Shown: positions 31,427 through 43,207 of the stretch, in pieces
Numbering within the stretch: the first letter of the stretch is position 1
How the letters are laid out: each line of letters opens with the position of its first letter
NCBI RefSeq assembly: GCF_033115175.1
Contig: NC_084835.1
Coordinates: 57,022,448-57,086,447, forward strand
DNA: 64,000 nt
Source: Lepus europaeus
Taxonomy: Eukaryota; Chordata; Mammalia; Lagomorpha; Leporidae
Reading direction: 5' to 3'
Position numbers and translations under genes: made by a program
Notes under the pieces: generated by a model
Told to the model about the DNA's origin: nothing
Seen by the model: the letters and a program-made list of their open reading frames with translations, nothing else
Databases searched by the model: none

Positions 31427-33157
31427 ACAAAGCACCTTGATAAGCATAGCCTAACATGGCTGCATCTGCAATCCTAGGGATGGTTCCCTTGTGGAAAAAC
31501 AGCATGTACCTTAGTGGATGCTGACATCTGCTTCCAGGTATGGTAGAATGGCTTCCATGAGATGGACCATCTTCACCCCAAGAAGTGAACACTAAAGAAA
31601 ATTTCAAAGGTATATGTTTGAAATTAGGAGAGAATAATCAAGGCATCTAAGATTTAAGGCTGCAAACCTCAATGTCAAGAAAAGTGCTCCACAATGGGCA
31701 CCTGGAGTGGTAGTGGTGCTGTCATAGTAGGGTTATGGTGGTCGCTAAGTTTGAGCAATGAGCTTCCAGGATGTCAAGCAGAGTTTGAGGCTGAGAGATT
31801 TGCAGTGAGGATACAAAAGTTGGAATTTAAGGCATCCAAGGCAGTAAGGAATAAAGTCCTGGGGCATTGGTATGGACGGTCTCTGAGGTACATCTCCAAT
31901 ATTGGCAGAGGCCAGTCAGAGAAAGGGCGGGGGACTGGGCAAGAATGGTGTGAGGTGGAGGAGTGGGGTGTATGAGGTGCATTAAGTATAGTCTGAGATA
32001 TTTACCAAAATCCTGGAGGATTGGAGACCTATAGAGAAGGGAGTAAGACTCTGGGTACCTGGAGTGGTAGTGGTGATGTCATAGGAGGGTTGAGCCTCGG
32101 GGTTGCAGAGTAGAAGCAGCATGAGATATACAGTCTGATCTTCTGGACCCTCTGCCTACACCTGTCATTTGTCCACCACTATCGTCTTCCAAGCCAGATT
32201 ATGAGAATCAAAGTCTAGTGAGGAGATAAAGATTTCTGGTACAACAACAGGGAGATCCTATGTCAGAGGACTTGATGACTCTCTGACAAGCTGGCATGTC
32301 CAGAGGACATCTAAGAAAGAGTTGTTACAGCACAAGGCAAAGTAGTTGCAGCTGCTGTGATCAAACTCATACATGATACAAGCGTTTCCCAGAGGAAGTG
32401 GGGTGGACAAAGAAAACCAAAAACATTTGTTGTCACTGAAGCTGGTAGTGTATCCTTAGGAGAGTTTGGACACAAAAGCTGCTGGGACTTGGAGATGCTT
32501 TGCTGTCTGGTGGAGCACTGCCTTTCTCCACTTACCACATCCCCCATCACTGTCTCTTGGGAATTCTTGGAACCTAAAACTCTGTGCCCTTTTCCCCTGG
32601 CCTCTTCATACCTGCCTAGGGGTCCAGCAGACTCTGAAGGACTCCAAGTGTTCAGTGCTTCCAAGCCCGGGAAGACAGAGGCCTTCTCAGCCAGTGATTA
32701 GGACACCAGTCCAGGAAGGACCTTTCCTGGCTGAGATGGGGGAGGAAGCCAGGGGAAAGGCTGCGGATGAAGAGGGGAGCAGACAAGGGGGAGGGCAGAG
32801 GAAGACCTTGGGGTGTGGGGCAGGGAAGGGCTGTGAACTTTTGTGCCCATCCACTTTACACCTACAAGCAAGGAAGCAGTTCTGAAATCCCACCCAAACA
32901 GCACAATCCTAGATTTTATGTTAAAGTAAGCTTTGTATGTTTCTCTTTTCACCAGTTTGACTTTTAAGTTTTATTCTTTTAATCCAGCTTCCAGCCTGCA
33001 AAGGCAGAGGTATTCTGAGAGAGGCCTTAAGAAAAGGAACTTGAGAGCTGGGGACAGTTGTGAAGCAACATTTGGCCTCAAAGCCTTGAATTCATGATCA
33101 ATTCTGTGTCTTTTCATGATGTGGTTTTGAGATCATCTTGGTTCTTTCTTTTCTTAC

Positions 33158-33233
33158 CAAAGCCAACAGTGCTGCAATGGTGTAGGCCCCAAGTATTCCC
33201 GTAGCTAAGGATCATCTCCACCTGGACCCCATG
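33158..33233 (-). other. Candidate exon with good splice borders
   Basis: On the minus strand, a long pyrimidine-rich tract and CAG at about 33234-33280 precede this 76-bp block, and TTG|GTAAGA follows it. One frame is open across it. A shifted frame that reads through the donor to a stop at 33098 contains a hydrophobic GILGAYTIAALLALV segment followed by basic residues. I recognise no family. A chance combination remains likely. Confidence 0.2.
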
Positions 33234-33904
33234 CTGGAGGATGGCCCAGGGGCAGGAGGTGGAGGGTGAGGTGATTAATGCCTCCCAGGGATCTCATGGG
33301 AAGAACTGACAGTGTCCTCCAGCCAGAGACCACCAGGAACATGTAGATCTGAGCACACTGAGTCTCCTGCTAGATACAGGAGGACAAATACACCATGGGT
33401 AGCAGCACGGGTCTCAGTAAGAGGGTGTTAGAAAGAACCTCATATATGATTGTGTTTTTCCTGGGTTATTTAGGGTTGAGTCTAAGGAAACAATAGTCTT
33501 CTTATTGGGTTAAGTGTTGTCAGTAATCAGAGGAAAATTCTGAGATTGCAGATCTAAATAAATGTGATATAAAGAATGGCAGATTATAGAGGAATAAATC
33601 TGTTATTGGTATAGATACAAAAGCCAAGGATGAAAAGAGAGAAAAGGAAGGAAGGAAGGGAGGGAGGGAAAGAGGAAGGAAAGAAGCAGTTACCCACTTA
33701 GCAAGGAAAGGGTTGTTTGATATTTTGCAAGTTTCATGTGACCTTATCTGTGGGAAATTCTCTGTGTTACAAAACATGACTTAGCCATGAGCATTTGTTC
33801 AATTTGTAATCATCCTTATAACTTCTTATCATGAAGTGAGGTCAATTTCTAGATGTCAGAGGCATTCTTTTTCTTCCTCAGAGGGAAATTATAAAAACAA
33901 AGTT

Positions 33905-34000
33905 CATTTGATACAATCTCCACACTTTACAGTTGAGGTAACTACAGCCCACAGAAGTCATGCAAATGTTCAACCATGCAGAGCTGGATTTAGGTTTCAA
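33905..34000 (-). mobile_element. MIR-like fragment
   Basis: ACACTTTACAGTTGAGGTAA and GCAGAGCTGGATTTAGGTTT follow the reverse MIR core pattern. Short and diverged. Confidence 0.5.
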
Positions 34001-34182
34001 TTGTGTACATCATGTATCCGTAACACTGCCACATTCCAGGCATGGTCTCTAGTATACCTCCATGTGCATTATGCCATTGAATGCTCAGATACCTGAGAGA
34101 CAGGTGTTATGAGGACAATGGAACGGACTTCCTACTTCACCTCTGTTACTTAGCTAAAACTTGACAGAGCTGGGAATTTTTT

Positions 34183-34212
34183 AAAAAAATTTTTTTACAG
34201 GCAGAGTTATAC

Positions 34213-34245
<33 letters not shown>

Positions 34246-34503
34246 TCTTCCTTCCATTAGTTCACCCCCCAATGGCCGCTACAGCCGGAACTGCGCCATT
34301 CCGAAGCCAGGAACCAGGTGCTTCCTCCTGGTCTCCCATGCAGGTGCAGGAGCCCAAACACTTGGGCCATCCTCTACTGCCCTCCCGGGACACAGCGGAG
34401 AGCTGGACTGGAAGAGGAGCAGCCAGGATTAGAACTGCCACCCATATGAGATGCCAGCGCTGTAGGCGGAGGATTAACCAAGTGAGCCGTGTCGCCGGCC
34501 CCA
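34183..34503 (-). mobile_element. CSINE
   Basis: Complete reverse copy with a 14-bp target duplication, AGCTGGGAATTTTT, at 34168 and 34504. (GA)n at 34215-34233. Confidence 0.95.
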
Positions 34504-34517
34504 AGCTGGGAATTTTT

Positions 34518-34580
34518 AAAAAGATTTATTTATTATTATTTATTTATTTATTTGAAAGGGAGGGGGGAGAGAGAGAGTTT
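34518..34580 (-). mobile_element. CSINE tail fragment
   Basis: AAAGATTTATTTATTATTAT-type tail plus a GA stretch only, immediately after the preceding copy. The body is missing. Confidence 0.7.
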
Positions 34581-35213
34581 TCTTATGTATTCTTAGATAT
34601 CTTTAATTTTTCGATGCTCTTGAAATGGATGCTTTTATCCAGTATAATTCTTCCTTAGTTCTTGGTGGTATTTAGTTCTTGGTCATTAAAGTTCAAGTAT
34701 TTGTCCTGGCGATAGTGATGGTTCTGACTAGTTCCAAGGACTTTCAGTTGATTGTCTTGGATTTTCTATGTGGACAAACATATGTATAATTTAGAATTCG
34801 CTATTTAATTTATAATATTAATTCTTATTTTTCTTGTTTTATTTAATTGGCTGGGGACACTAGTAACATATAAAGAACAGCCCAGAAACAGACATCCTTG
34901 TCTTCTTCCAATTTTTAGAGCAAATTTTTGCCGTTTCAAAACTGAGGACGTGTAGTCCATTTTTTTTCTTATCAGAATAGCAAGGTTCTTCTAGACTTTC
35001 AGTTTTCTAAGACATTATTTTAAACTTATGAATATTTTAAAATTTTATTTAATGTTTTGTGTGGATCCATTGAGATAATTAAACGGCTTTGTGCTTTAAC
35101 AAATCATTTGGTGAGTTACCTTAATAGACATGATAATGACTTGAACTTCATGTAGTAATCCTTTCATTCAATGAATTAATTTATTTTGCTAATAGTTTAT
35201 GTTATGGAAAACA
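34581..35213 (-). mobile_element. Ancient L1, RT-region ORF2
   Basis: Complement of an old ORF2 around the RT (ACATCCTTGTCTTCTTCC near 34892; ATTGAGATAATTAAACGG near 35070). Strongly diverged. Confidence 0.65.
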
Positions 35214-35560
35214 ATGCATGAATTTCAAAAATTTTGACACCAAAATATTGGTGCAAAAGTAAGTTCTTTCTAAATTTAATTTTTCCATGAATTTTTTCTG
35301 CTATGCTTGTCTGGCCAGCAAACCATAACCTTCATAGCAATGCAACAGTGAGTTCCACGTTTTTGCAACTTGAAAATATAAGTGCCAAGGGACTGATATA
35401 AAGATGTAACTTGTAGCATGCTCTGTCTTTTCTTTCTGCCACTAAAAAAAATTCTCAAAAATGCATATCATAAAAATGCCTAGATTTCAATTTTTTGCAC
35501 AAAATAAATAGGCTTTTAAATTCAGTTTTCCAACAAAAATTTTTAAGTACTTTTGTATAT
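35214..35560. mobile_element. Mariner-type element or MITE pair (tentative)
   Basis: Two similar stretches in the same orientation (35214-35292 and 35478-35556) match the rc of a mariner-like terminus: GAATTTCAAAAATTTTGACA, then AATTTTTCCATGAATTTTTT; and GATTTCAATTTTTTGCACAA, then TTTTTAAGTACTTTTG. The part between (35293-35477) is unassigned. Confidence 0.4.
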
Positions 35561-36700
35561 TTAGAAATGTGGAGCAATTTTTTGCTATCATTTGTTTGCC
35601 CGGAAGCTGTTAGAAATTAACTCCCTTGTTTTTCCTCTCCTCCATTTTCTGGTCCTTGTAATTAAATTTAGGACATGTCACAATGTTTCTCTTTGTCAAC
35701 TAGAAAAGGTCAAAGCAAAACAAGAGTATTTATTAAGGGAGTAGTGAATCAAAACCCAAATGTTAGCAACAAAAGCATTGTGGTTTTTTTTTAGTAACAC
35801 ATGAGGGCGCTGTTGGCTAAAAAAAGGATTTATTTTTATTTATTTATTTATTTTTTTTAGTTTAATGGAGTATTTTCCAGCCTTCTCAACTTCTCTAACT
35901 CCAGGAGTGCCATCTCAGGACGGTGTTTATATTTTGGAGAGTTTTTATTGCCCTTCCCACCCATCATTTTGAAATACAATCTGAAAGAAAAACAACTCAG
36001 ATACAGGCAAGTTATGTTGGTGAAACTTCATTTGTTGTCTTCACTTCCCGAGTAAATACAAATCCACAGGTTAATTAAACAACAAAGAATTGTGCATGTA
36101 ATTCAGGGCCATTTGCTGAACATTTTGTCTATATGTACAGGGACATTTTATTCATTATATGAATTGTCTACTTAGAAATAGGTCCAAGGAAGTGACAATT
36201 TTGTTTCTTTCACTTGAGATTTGTACAAGACTTAAGAAGTGAGCAGTGGTGGCAAACTGATTTTACATGATGCAGGCCTCAGGGAACTATTTCTATAGGA
36301 TGGGGTCTCAGTCCTGGGCCATGGGAACTGTGAAAATTTCTCTCTCCCAGAGTCTGGGCTGGGTATTTTATTTGGAGGGGGAACACTTAGGACCACCCAG
36401 GGAAACAAGACAGAAGTTGGACTAGAGAAGAAGGTGGGACCCACACTCCCTAGTGGACCTGGCCTGATGCTTGGTCCCCAGTGTGTTGCAGAGCTTCTCC
36501 CATTCTGGAGAGTCTGGCTCTGGATTCTCAGCTGGAAGTGGCTGTGTGGGCTGCTGGGGTTAAGGATCCTGAGGTCTCAGAAGGGTTTTTGGCAGAAAGA
36601 TGCCGCCTAAGTATGGAGTGCCCATGTCCTTGGTCAGGTTTTGGAACCTTCTCTCAGGCTCTTCTGCACACTTCCTTCTAAAACCCAGATGTGGCTGAGT
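35561..36700. other. Unique DNA, no gene seen
   Basis: No convincing frame. 35820-35860 is an AT-rich SINE-tail-like stretch. Confidence 0.45.
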
Positions 36701-37060
36701 CTGCATAGTTTGAAGCCTCCACCTTTTGTACCTGATCATCCTTGAAATCTAGTCATGTTCCTCATCCTCCACCCGAGAATGTCCCTGGTGGTGTCTGGTA
36801 CCCCTGGCTTCCTTTCAACAAGAATCCTGTTTAGTTGGGTTAGCCAGAATCTCCCTCACCACTGCTGCTCCCTCTTAGTCATTTTCCATCCTTTGACCCC
36901 TCCCTGCTCCTGGTCTATAAGCTCCCAGCTGCCTTGGCTGTATTCAGAATAGAGCCCAGTCTTCCACCCCAACTGCAAGACTCCATTGTAGTGGTACCTG
37001 TACCTATGGTGATAGTCCTGAGTGAAGTTGTACTGTGCTTTAACAAGTCTTAACAAATCA
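36701..37060 (+). mobile_element. Possible class I ERV LTR (tentative)
   Basis: The order CCTCCCTGCTCCTGGTCTAT (TATA-like at 36914), ACTGCAAGACTCCATTGTAG and CCTGAGTGAAGTTGTACTGT resembles the U3/R end of an ERV1-type LTR with a decayed AATAAAG. The 5' limit is not defined. Confidence 0.35.
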
Positions 37061-37390
37061 TTGAAAATTTTTTTTTCTTTAACACTGCCCCCAGGAGACC
37101 AGACAAGATCTTGGTGTGAGGCCATGGAAGGGTGATCAGGAGTGCAAGGTGGGCTCCCCAGTCCCGTTCTCTTCCCTGTCCTGCACTGAGCTTTTGCAAC
37201 AGGCTCTGAAACATTATTTTCCTCTATGTCTTTGGATTTGTTTTTATTCATTCCAGTTTGAAATTTTATATTGCTGTAGTCATTATTTAAAAGTAAATAA
37301 AAGAGAAGACAAATAGCCCTCTTATAATTTGCTGTCAGGTTTTTGCAGGAAGCATTTTGATTTTTCAGTCTTGAGACATTTGCTTCCAAA
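37061..37390. other. Unique DNA, no gene seen
   Basis: No repeat family or coding signal recognised. If 36701-37060 is an LTR, this would be its downstream flank. Confidence 0.4.
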
Positions 37391-37870
37391 ATTTGCTTCC
37401 TTTGCTATACTTTTTTTGTGTTTATAAATTTCTAACTTTTTAAATTTCTCATTGACATTTTGAACTGTTCAGTTCTTTTCACTTTTCTTAGGTACTAAAT
37501 AGTATGGACTTTCTATATGGAATGATGTTAGCTTTAACTGATAGATTGCTATGGGCAGGTTTTTTAAATTGTCAGTTTTTTTCTAAATGCTGTGCAGTTT
37601 GGTTTTGGTGGCTGCTTTGACCCAAAGATTATTTAGGCAATTTCTGAATTTTTAAAGCAGTGGTTGATTTCATTTTAAATTTATTTATGCTTTTGCTTGC
37701 TTCTCATCTTCCTGAAATTCAGTTATGGGGAAATAATTTCCATTTCAGTATTTTATTTTTAAAAAATTGTGGTTCTTGTATTGTGGTCCAAGATGGAGAA
37801 TTTAGATGAATGTTGTATGCTCATTTGATGTTCAATATTGTAAACCTTTCAGATTATCTGCCTCTGAATT
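37391..37870 (-). mobile_element. Possible ancient L1 (tentative)
   Basis: T-rich plus strand with an ORF2-like complement near 37600-37700 (CTTTGACCCAAAGATTATTT). Match quality is low. Confidence 0.35.
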
Positions 37871-39105
37871 CTGGGTCTGCAGGTGTTTTAAACTGACCCT
37901 GTGAAAGCATATGCTGAATCTGGAGAGCACTTTATGTGACTCTATGGGGACAGCAAGTGATGGCTTTTTCTCATTCTCATCATTCAGGTGCTCATTCCCT
38001 TATCATCTTCACAAACATGTGTGGAGCTTGGAGCCCCTTCCAGGCCCTGCCATGGGTGCTGGAGACACTGAGTCATAGGACAAGACACGGAGTCTTCCCA
38101 TTCGGGCAGTGGGAAGAGGAGTCTCTAGGCTGAGGGACTGGTGTTCCACACATGGAGTGAGTGGGCCTTCTGGGCAGCGGAGGAGTTTGAAAGGAAGATG
38201 GGGGAGCCAAAAGCAGCAGCCGGTGTGTGAGTTCGTTGTGACTTCAGACTCGCCTATCTGACCTCCCTGGGCACAGTTGTCATGGGCTGCCACACACAGC
38301 TTTGGCTCTGGATGGAATGCAGTTCAGAGTTCCTGTGGTTTGGAGGTGCCGAATGGCGATGGTGTTTGCAGGGGTCTCTGTGTTGAGTGGGGCCACTCTG
38401 GAGGACCTTTGTCATCCTAATAGGATGTGTTCTGTGGGGAAACCCTGAAGGTGCTAGAGACTGCAGGAGTTTCTGATCCCATGGTGCCAGGTGTAACTGT
38501 CCCTAGGTGTCTGTGGAGATGTTGGAGGGTGCTTTGGGGGTTCAGATGTTTCCTTTTAGGAAAAAAGTCTTCAGGCAGTAAAGATTGGCTTATTCTACAG
38601 GGAGACAAAGAACATTCCAGCAGCACTTCAGCACAGTTCTGCCCAACAACTCCTGGTAATTTTCATCCTGTGTTGACAGAAGATGAAAACCCAGAGATGG
38701 CTGGTGACCCAGATATGCCCAACTCTGAGACTCAGAGAACTGTATGCATTCTAATGAAATAATGGTGCAAAGAAAACCACTGATTTCTGATATCCAGCAC
38801 TGCAAGACACACCCAGATTCTAGAAGAATAAACTGATCAAAACATAAAAAGGTGATGGGATAGCCTAGTTACGACTCTTTGGGCAACTGAACACAGCCTT
38901 GGAATATCTGTAGCAATCTCCAGGGATGTATGGCATCAGGTCACATGTCTGCTGCTTTAAGATCCAAGAGTGGTCAGCTTCCAGGCAGAAGAGCAGAGGG
39001 GAGATGATGTGGAACCAGGGCATAGAGGACAGGTGATGCCTAGCAAAGAGATCTAGGAGGTTGCCGCACAGTCCAGTGACCACCGAATGCTCATGACAGG
39101 TAGAG
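37871..39105. other. Unique DNA, no gene seen
   Basis: Balanced base composition, with short unrelated frames on both strands. Confidence 0.5.
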
Positions 39106-39106
39106 G

Positions 39107-39398
39107 GACAGGTGTTTGTCCCAGCAATAGAGATGCTAGTGGGTTTGCCTGCACCCTATGCAGGAGTGCCTGGGTTAAAGTGCTGGCTCCAATCCAGATA
39201 CTAGCTTCCTGCTAATGTGTATCCTAGGAGGCAGCAGGTGATGGCTCAGGTAGTTCAGTCCCTGCTACTCAGATGGGAGACCTGGATTGAGTTCTTAGCT
39301 TTATTCTAGCCAAGCTCCAGCCATTGTGGGCATTCGTGGAGTAAACTAGTAGATGAAAGATTCCTGTCTCCCACATACACTTTCAAAGAAAGTAAGAC
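39107..39398 (+). mobile_element. Old CSINE
   Basis: Diverged forward copy: CTTCCTGCTAATGTGTATCC core, GGGAGACCTGGATTGAGTTC, and a reduced tail at 39380-39398. Confidence 0.75.
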
Positions 39399-40428
39399 GC
39401 AGACACCAGCAGCAGGGTGGGAGTTTGGGGAGGGAGGCACAGCTGGAATGGGCCAATATAATCATTCCTTGCCCATGTGGCCCCTTTCCCCACTCCCCAA
39501 TCTCAGGATCCTACCAATGACCTCATTCTCGAGGTCAGCAGTCACTCCTCACTCACATCCCATAAACTGATTGGACTCATTTCTGTTCCGTTTAATGATG
39601 TGGAAGAAGATGGTTTTGTTAATATGAGATGTCACCTTGGAGCTTACTGATCCTAACCACTGTAAAAAGTGCTAGTTCTTTACAGATGTTGGTTGCAAAT
39701 CAAACACTAGTTTCATCAGCTCCATGACATTCTCTACCCCACAGCAATCAATGCCCCAGATGGTGTGGCAGTGCCGTTGGGGTGCAGATACGTGGGACCT
39801 CCAGGGTGGCTGATGTCAAGACTGCGTAGCTATGAGGTAGCATTACTGGTCAGAGGGAATGGGGATGGGCCCCTGGGGCTTAAAATGAGACTGTTTTGTC
39901 CACCAAAGGCATCACTTAGCAATCCCAATTCAGCACAGTCGTAATTATTATACTCCTGCAGACAAGTGTTTATTCAATGCTGCATTAGTTGGAAATTACA
40001 CAAATCCCAAAGTATTATTAGGTTCAAAATAGTAACAGGGAAAGAACCATTCTAAGGAGTTGTTTTGTTTTTACTGAGTCCTCGAATCATTCACATTCTA
40101 GATAATGTGTTTATTTTAAAACTCTCCTCTAAGATCTATAATTGGGTCTGAACTAACAAATAATAAATAGTATAATTTTAACTGTAGACTGCTTTGAAAA
40201 GAGAACTTAATGTCTTCATTAGTTTTGTCTAGTTAGTGTTAGAATGCATATTTGTATACAAAGAAACATTAACTTCTGAGACCTGAACCTAAATTGCATT
40301 TTCCTGTGTTTAACAAGCTGAATTACTTCCTAACATCCACAAAAATGGAAGTCTTTCTTGAGAAAAACTTATGAGAGCAGCTCTTGGCATAAACAAGCTT
40401 AGTAACTGTAAATCTCTTAGGAGTGTTT
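39399..40428. other. Unique DNA, no gene seen
   Basis: No repeat or convincing frame recognised. Confidence 0.5.
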
Positions 40429-40760
40429 CACAGGGCCGGTGCCGTGGCATAGTGGGTTAAGGACAGTGTCTGCAATGCTAGCATCCTATGTGGGTGCTGG
40501 TTTCAGTCCTGGCAGCTCCACTTCTGTTCCAGCTCCCTGCTAATGTTCCTGTGAAAGCAGCAGAAGCTGGTCCAGGTCCGTGGGAATCTGCACCCATATG
40601 AGAGACCTAGAACTAGCTCCTAGCTTCTGGCTTCAGTGTGGCCCAGCTGTGGCTCTTGCAGCCATTTGGGGAGTGAATCAGCAGGTGCAAGATCTCTCTC
40701 TCTTTCCTCTCTTTTTCTCTGTAACTCTGAATTTCAAGTAAATGAATAAATCTTTAAAAA
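40429..40760 (+). mobile_element. CSINE
   Basis: Forward full-length copy with AGGAGTGTTT duplicated at 40419 and 40761. Has the CT stretch and the AATGAATAAATC tail. Confidence 0.94.
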
Positions 40761-40923
40761 AGGAGTGTTTAATGACAAAGGCATAGTTATGGCTTACCAG
40801 CTTTTTCATGTGAGCTTAATACGTATTATGGTTTGCTTCTGAGTTCATGAGCTCAGTAAAACAATGGAAATCCCAGTTCAAAATTGTGTAAATTTCTGTG
40901 GCTCCTATAAGAAACCACCACAG

Positions 40924-41237
40924 GGGCAGGCATTTGGTGTGGCAGTGACGGCACTCTGTAGGATACCCACACCCTCTATCAGAAGGCAGGATTTGAGTCC
41001 TGGCTCTGCTCCTGTTCCAGCTTCCTGCTAATGTGTACCCTGGGAGGCAGCTATATTGGCTCAATAGTTGGTTCCATGTCACTCATGTGGGAGGTGTGGA
41101 TAGAGTTCTGGCTTGTGGCTTTGGCCTGGCTCGGCCCTGGCTATTGTAGACTTTTGGGAAGTGAAACAGTGGATCTGAGTTCTCTCTTTGTCTCTGTCTC
41201 TATGCCTTTCAAATGAATAAAATAATATTTTTTTAGA
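40924..41237 (+). mobile_element. Old CSINE
   Basis: Forward diverged copy. GAAACCACCACA (40912) and GAAACTACCACA (41239) are a decayed target duplication inside an older repeat. Confidence 0.85.
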
Positions 41238-41474
41238 TGAAACTACCACAAACTGGGTCATTTCAAAAACAAGTTTTAGTTAATCTGAAGGCTGAAAGAC
41301 CAAATTCAGTCACTGAGCTGAACTTAATCCAGGTATCAGCAGACTTGTGCTGCTTCTGGAACTCCATGGAGCACTCAATCTTGCCTCTTCCAGCGGTTGG
41401 GCTTTTGTGCCACTTCCTGGCTTGTGGTAGCATCACTCTGACCCCTACCTCTATCTTCCATGGCTTTCTTCTAG
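41238..41474. mobile_element. Ancient mammalian repeat (family not named)
   Basis: CTACCACAAACTGGGTCATT and GCCTCTTCCAGCGGTTGGGC followed by GGCTTGTGGTAGCATCACTC match a widespread old mammalian interspersed repeat whose family name I cannot assign safely. It is interrupted at its left end by the preceding CSINE. Confidence 0.5.
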
Positions 41475-41655
41475 GCCAGTCTGAAGCAGGAGCCAAGAAC
41501 TCCATCTTGATCTTCTATATGAGTGGCAGGGGTCCAAGTACTTGAGTCATCATCTGCTGTCTTCTGAGGTGTATTTGCAGGAAATTGAATTAGAAGTAGA
41601 GCTACAGGCACTCGAACCACACTCTGATTAACCCACTGTGTCACAGTGTTGACCC
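41475..41655 (-). mobile_element. Old CSINE, tail-less
   Basis: Reverse body and head only (GGCCAGTCTGAAGCAGGAGC to CAGTGTTGACCC). The T-tail and GA stretch are missing. Confidence 0.75.
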
Positions 41656-41711
41656 TGTGGCTCACTGGCATCTGCACACACATTTTATCAACTAAACACT
41701 CCAAACTTATT

Positions 41712-41750
41712 GTTGAGTTCCATTTTTCCATGAGTTTTCTTAAGTACTCT
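41712..41750 (-). mobile_element. Mariner-type terminus (tentative)
   Basis: TTCCATTTTTCCATGAGTTT followed by TAAGTACTCTCA matches the rc of the terminus at 6481. Confidence 0.35.
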
Positions 41751-41989
41751 CAGTCACTGAACATGATTAAAACTAGTATTTTATCTCCATGTCTTGATTT
41801 ATTCTTTTACTTATTATCCAGTTGGTATAGTTTGTAAAATATTGTGTAGTGTTAGATATGGATGAAATAATGTTTTCTCCACATTGATAAAAGTGTTACT
41901 TGAAGAATGTAGGTAGTAAACCTTTACTGCACACCCAAATCATTGCTCTGCAAGGATGAATTTGTAGCAAATGACCTGATATTTGGCCT

Positions 41990-42312
41990 TTAAAATTTTA
42001 TGTATTTATTAGAGCTGCCATTTGCGGGTCCACTCTCTAAGAACTTAAAATGGCTAGGATTGGGTCATGCTAAAATCAGCTGTTGCTGATTTGCCTTGGA
42101 GATAGGCACTCAGTCCAAGTCTCCTATGTGTATGGCAGCAACTCAGTTACTTGAGACATCGTTGACACCTCCCAGGGTCTCCATTAGTAGGAAGCTTGAG
42201 TCAGGAGCCAGCCAGAGCCAGAGCTGCGGCCAGGACTCAAACCCGGCTTTGTGATGTGGAAAGGGGTTGTCCTAACCAGTGTCTCAGGCAACCAGGCCAA
42301 CTGTCTGCCCTG
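41990..42312 (-). mobile_element. Old CSINE
   Basis: Strongly diverged reverse copy, recognisable from GGCAGCAACTCAGTTACTTG and the AGCCAGAGCCAGAGCTGCG region. Confidence 0.65.
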
Positions 42313-42499
42313 GGAATTCACATTTCTGAGCACATTCTGGGTTCTGTGTCCCTGCCCTATCTTTTTATTGGGGTGGAATTATGGTCGCAAGTGCTGTACC
42401 AAGGCACTCTGTAGTATCTCAGATTGTTCACAGAATTGTTGCCCGATTTAGATCTTGTGTGAATGGATTTTTATTGCTCCAGTCAGAAACTCTCTTTAA

Positions 42500-42823
42500 A
42501 AAAGAGAATTTATTTTATTTATTTGAAAGTTTACAGTGAGAAGTAGAAACAGAGAAAGAGAGAGATCTTCTATCCTCTGGTTCACTTCCCAGATGATCTC
42601 AACATTTAGGGCTGGGCCATGCTGAAGCCAGGAGCCAGGAACTTCTTCCAGGTCTCCTACATGAGTGGCAGGGACCTAAGTACTTGGGCCATCTTCCACT
42701 GCTTTGCCCAGGCCACAAGCAGGGAGCTGGATTGGAAGTGAAACAGCCTGGACTTGAACCAGTGCTCATATGGTATGCTGACATCGCAGGTGGTAGCCTT
42801 ATCTGCTACACCACAATGCTGGT
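42500..42823 (-). mobile_element. CSINE
   Basis: Complete reverse copy, with its head ending at 42823 in CACAATGCTGGTGC. It lies directly beside a younger copy inserted in tandem orientation. Confidence 0.88.
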
Positions 42824-42835
42824 GCATGCATACTT

Positions 42836-43180
42836 TTTTTTTTTTTTTTTTTTGACAGGCAGAATGGACAGTGAGAGAGAGAGACAGAGAGAAAGGTCTT
42901 CCTTTGCTGTTGGTTCACCCTCCAATGGCCGCCGCGGCTGGCGCACTGCGGCCAGCGCACCGCGCTGATCTGATGGCAGGAGCCAGGTGCTTCTCTTGGT
43001 CTCCCATGGGGTGCAGGGCCCAAGCACTTGGGCCATCCTCCACTGGACTCCCGGGCCACAGCAGAGAGCTGGCCTGGAAGAGGGGCAACCGGGACAGAAT
43101 CCGGCGCCCGGACCGGGACTAGAACCCGGTGTGCTGGCGCCACAAGCGGAGGATTAGCCTATTGAGCCACAGCACCGGCC
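42836..43180 (-). mobile_element. CSINE (young type)
   Basis: Full-length copy with an 18-T tail. CATGCATACT and CATGCATGCT flank it as a target duplication. Confidence 0.94.
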
Positions 43181-43207
43181 CATGCATGCTTTTAAAATAG
43201 CCTTCTC

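Larger units (their letters stand above)
31437..34167. other. Unique, repeat-poor 2.7 kb
   Basis: Low in repeats. It holds a 39-bp degenerate direct repeat (31696-31734 and 32053-32091), a purine-rich stretch at 33635-33690, a candidate minus-strand exon (33158-33233) and a possible MIR near 33910-34000. No gene could be assembled. Confidence 0.5.

Noticed and set aside
36232..36681. Short frames in the 36.2-36.7 kb region as exons
   Set aside because: No paired splice sites or protein features, and the neighbouring sequence looks like a decayed LTR.
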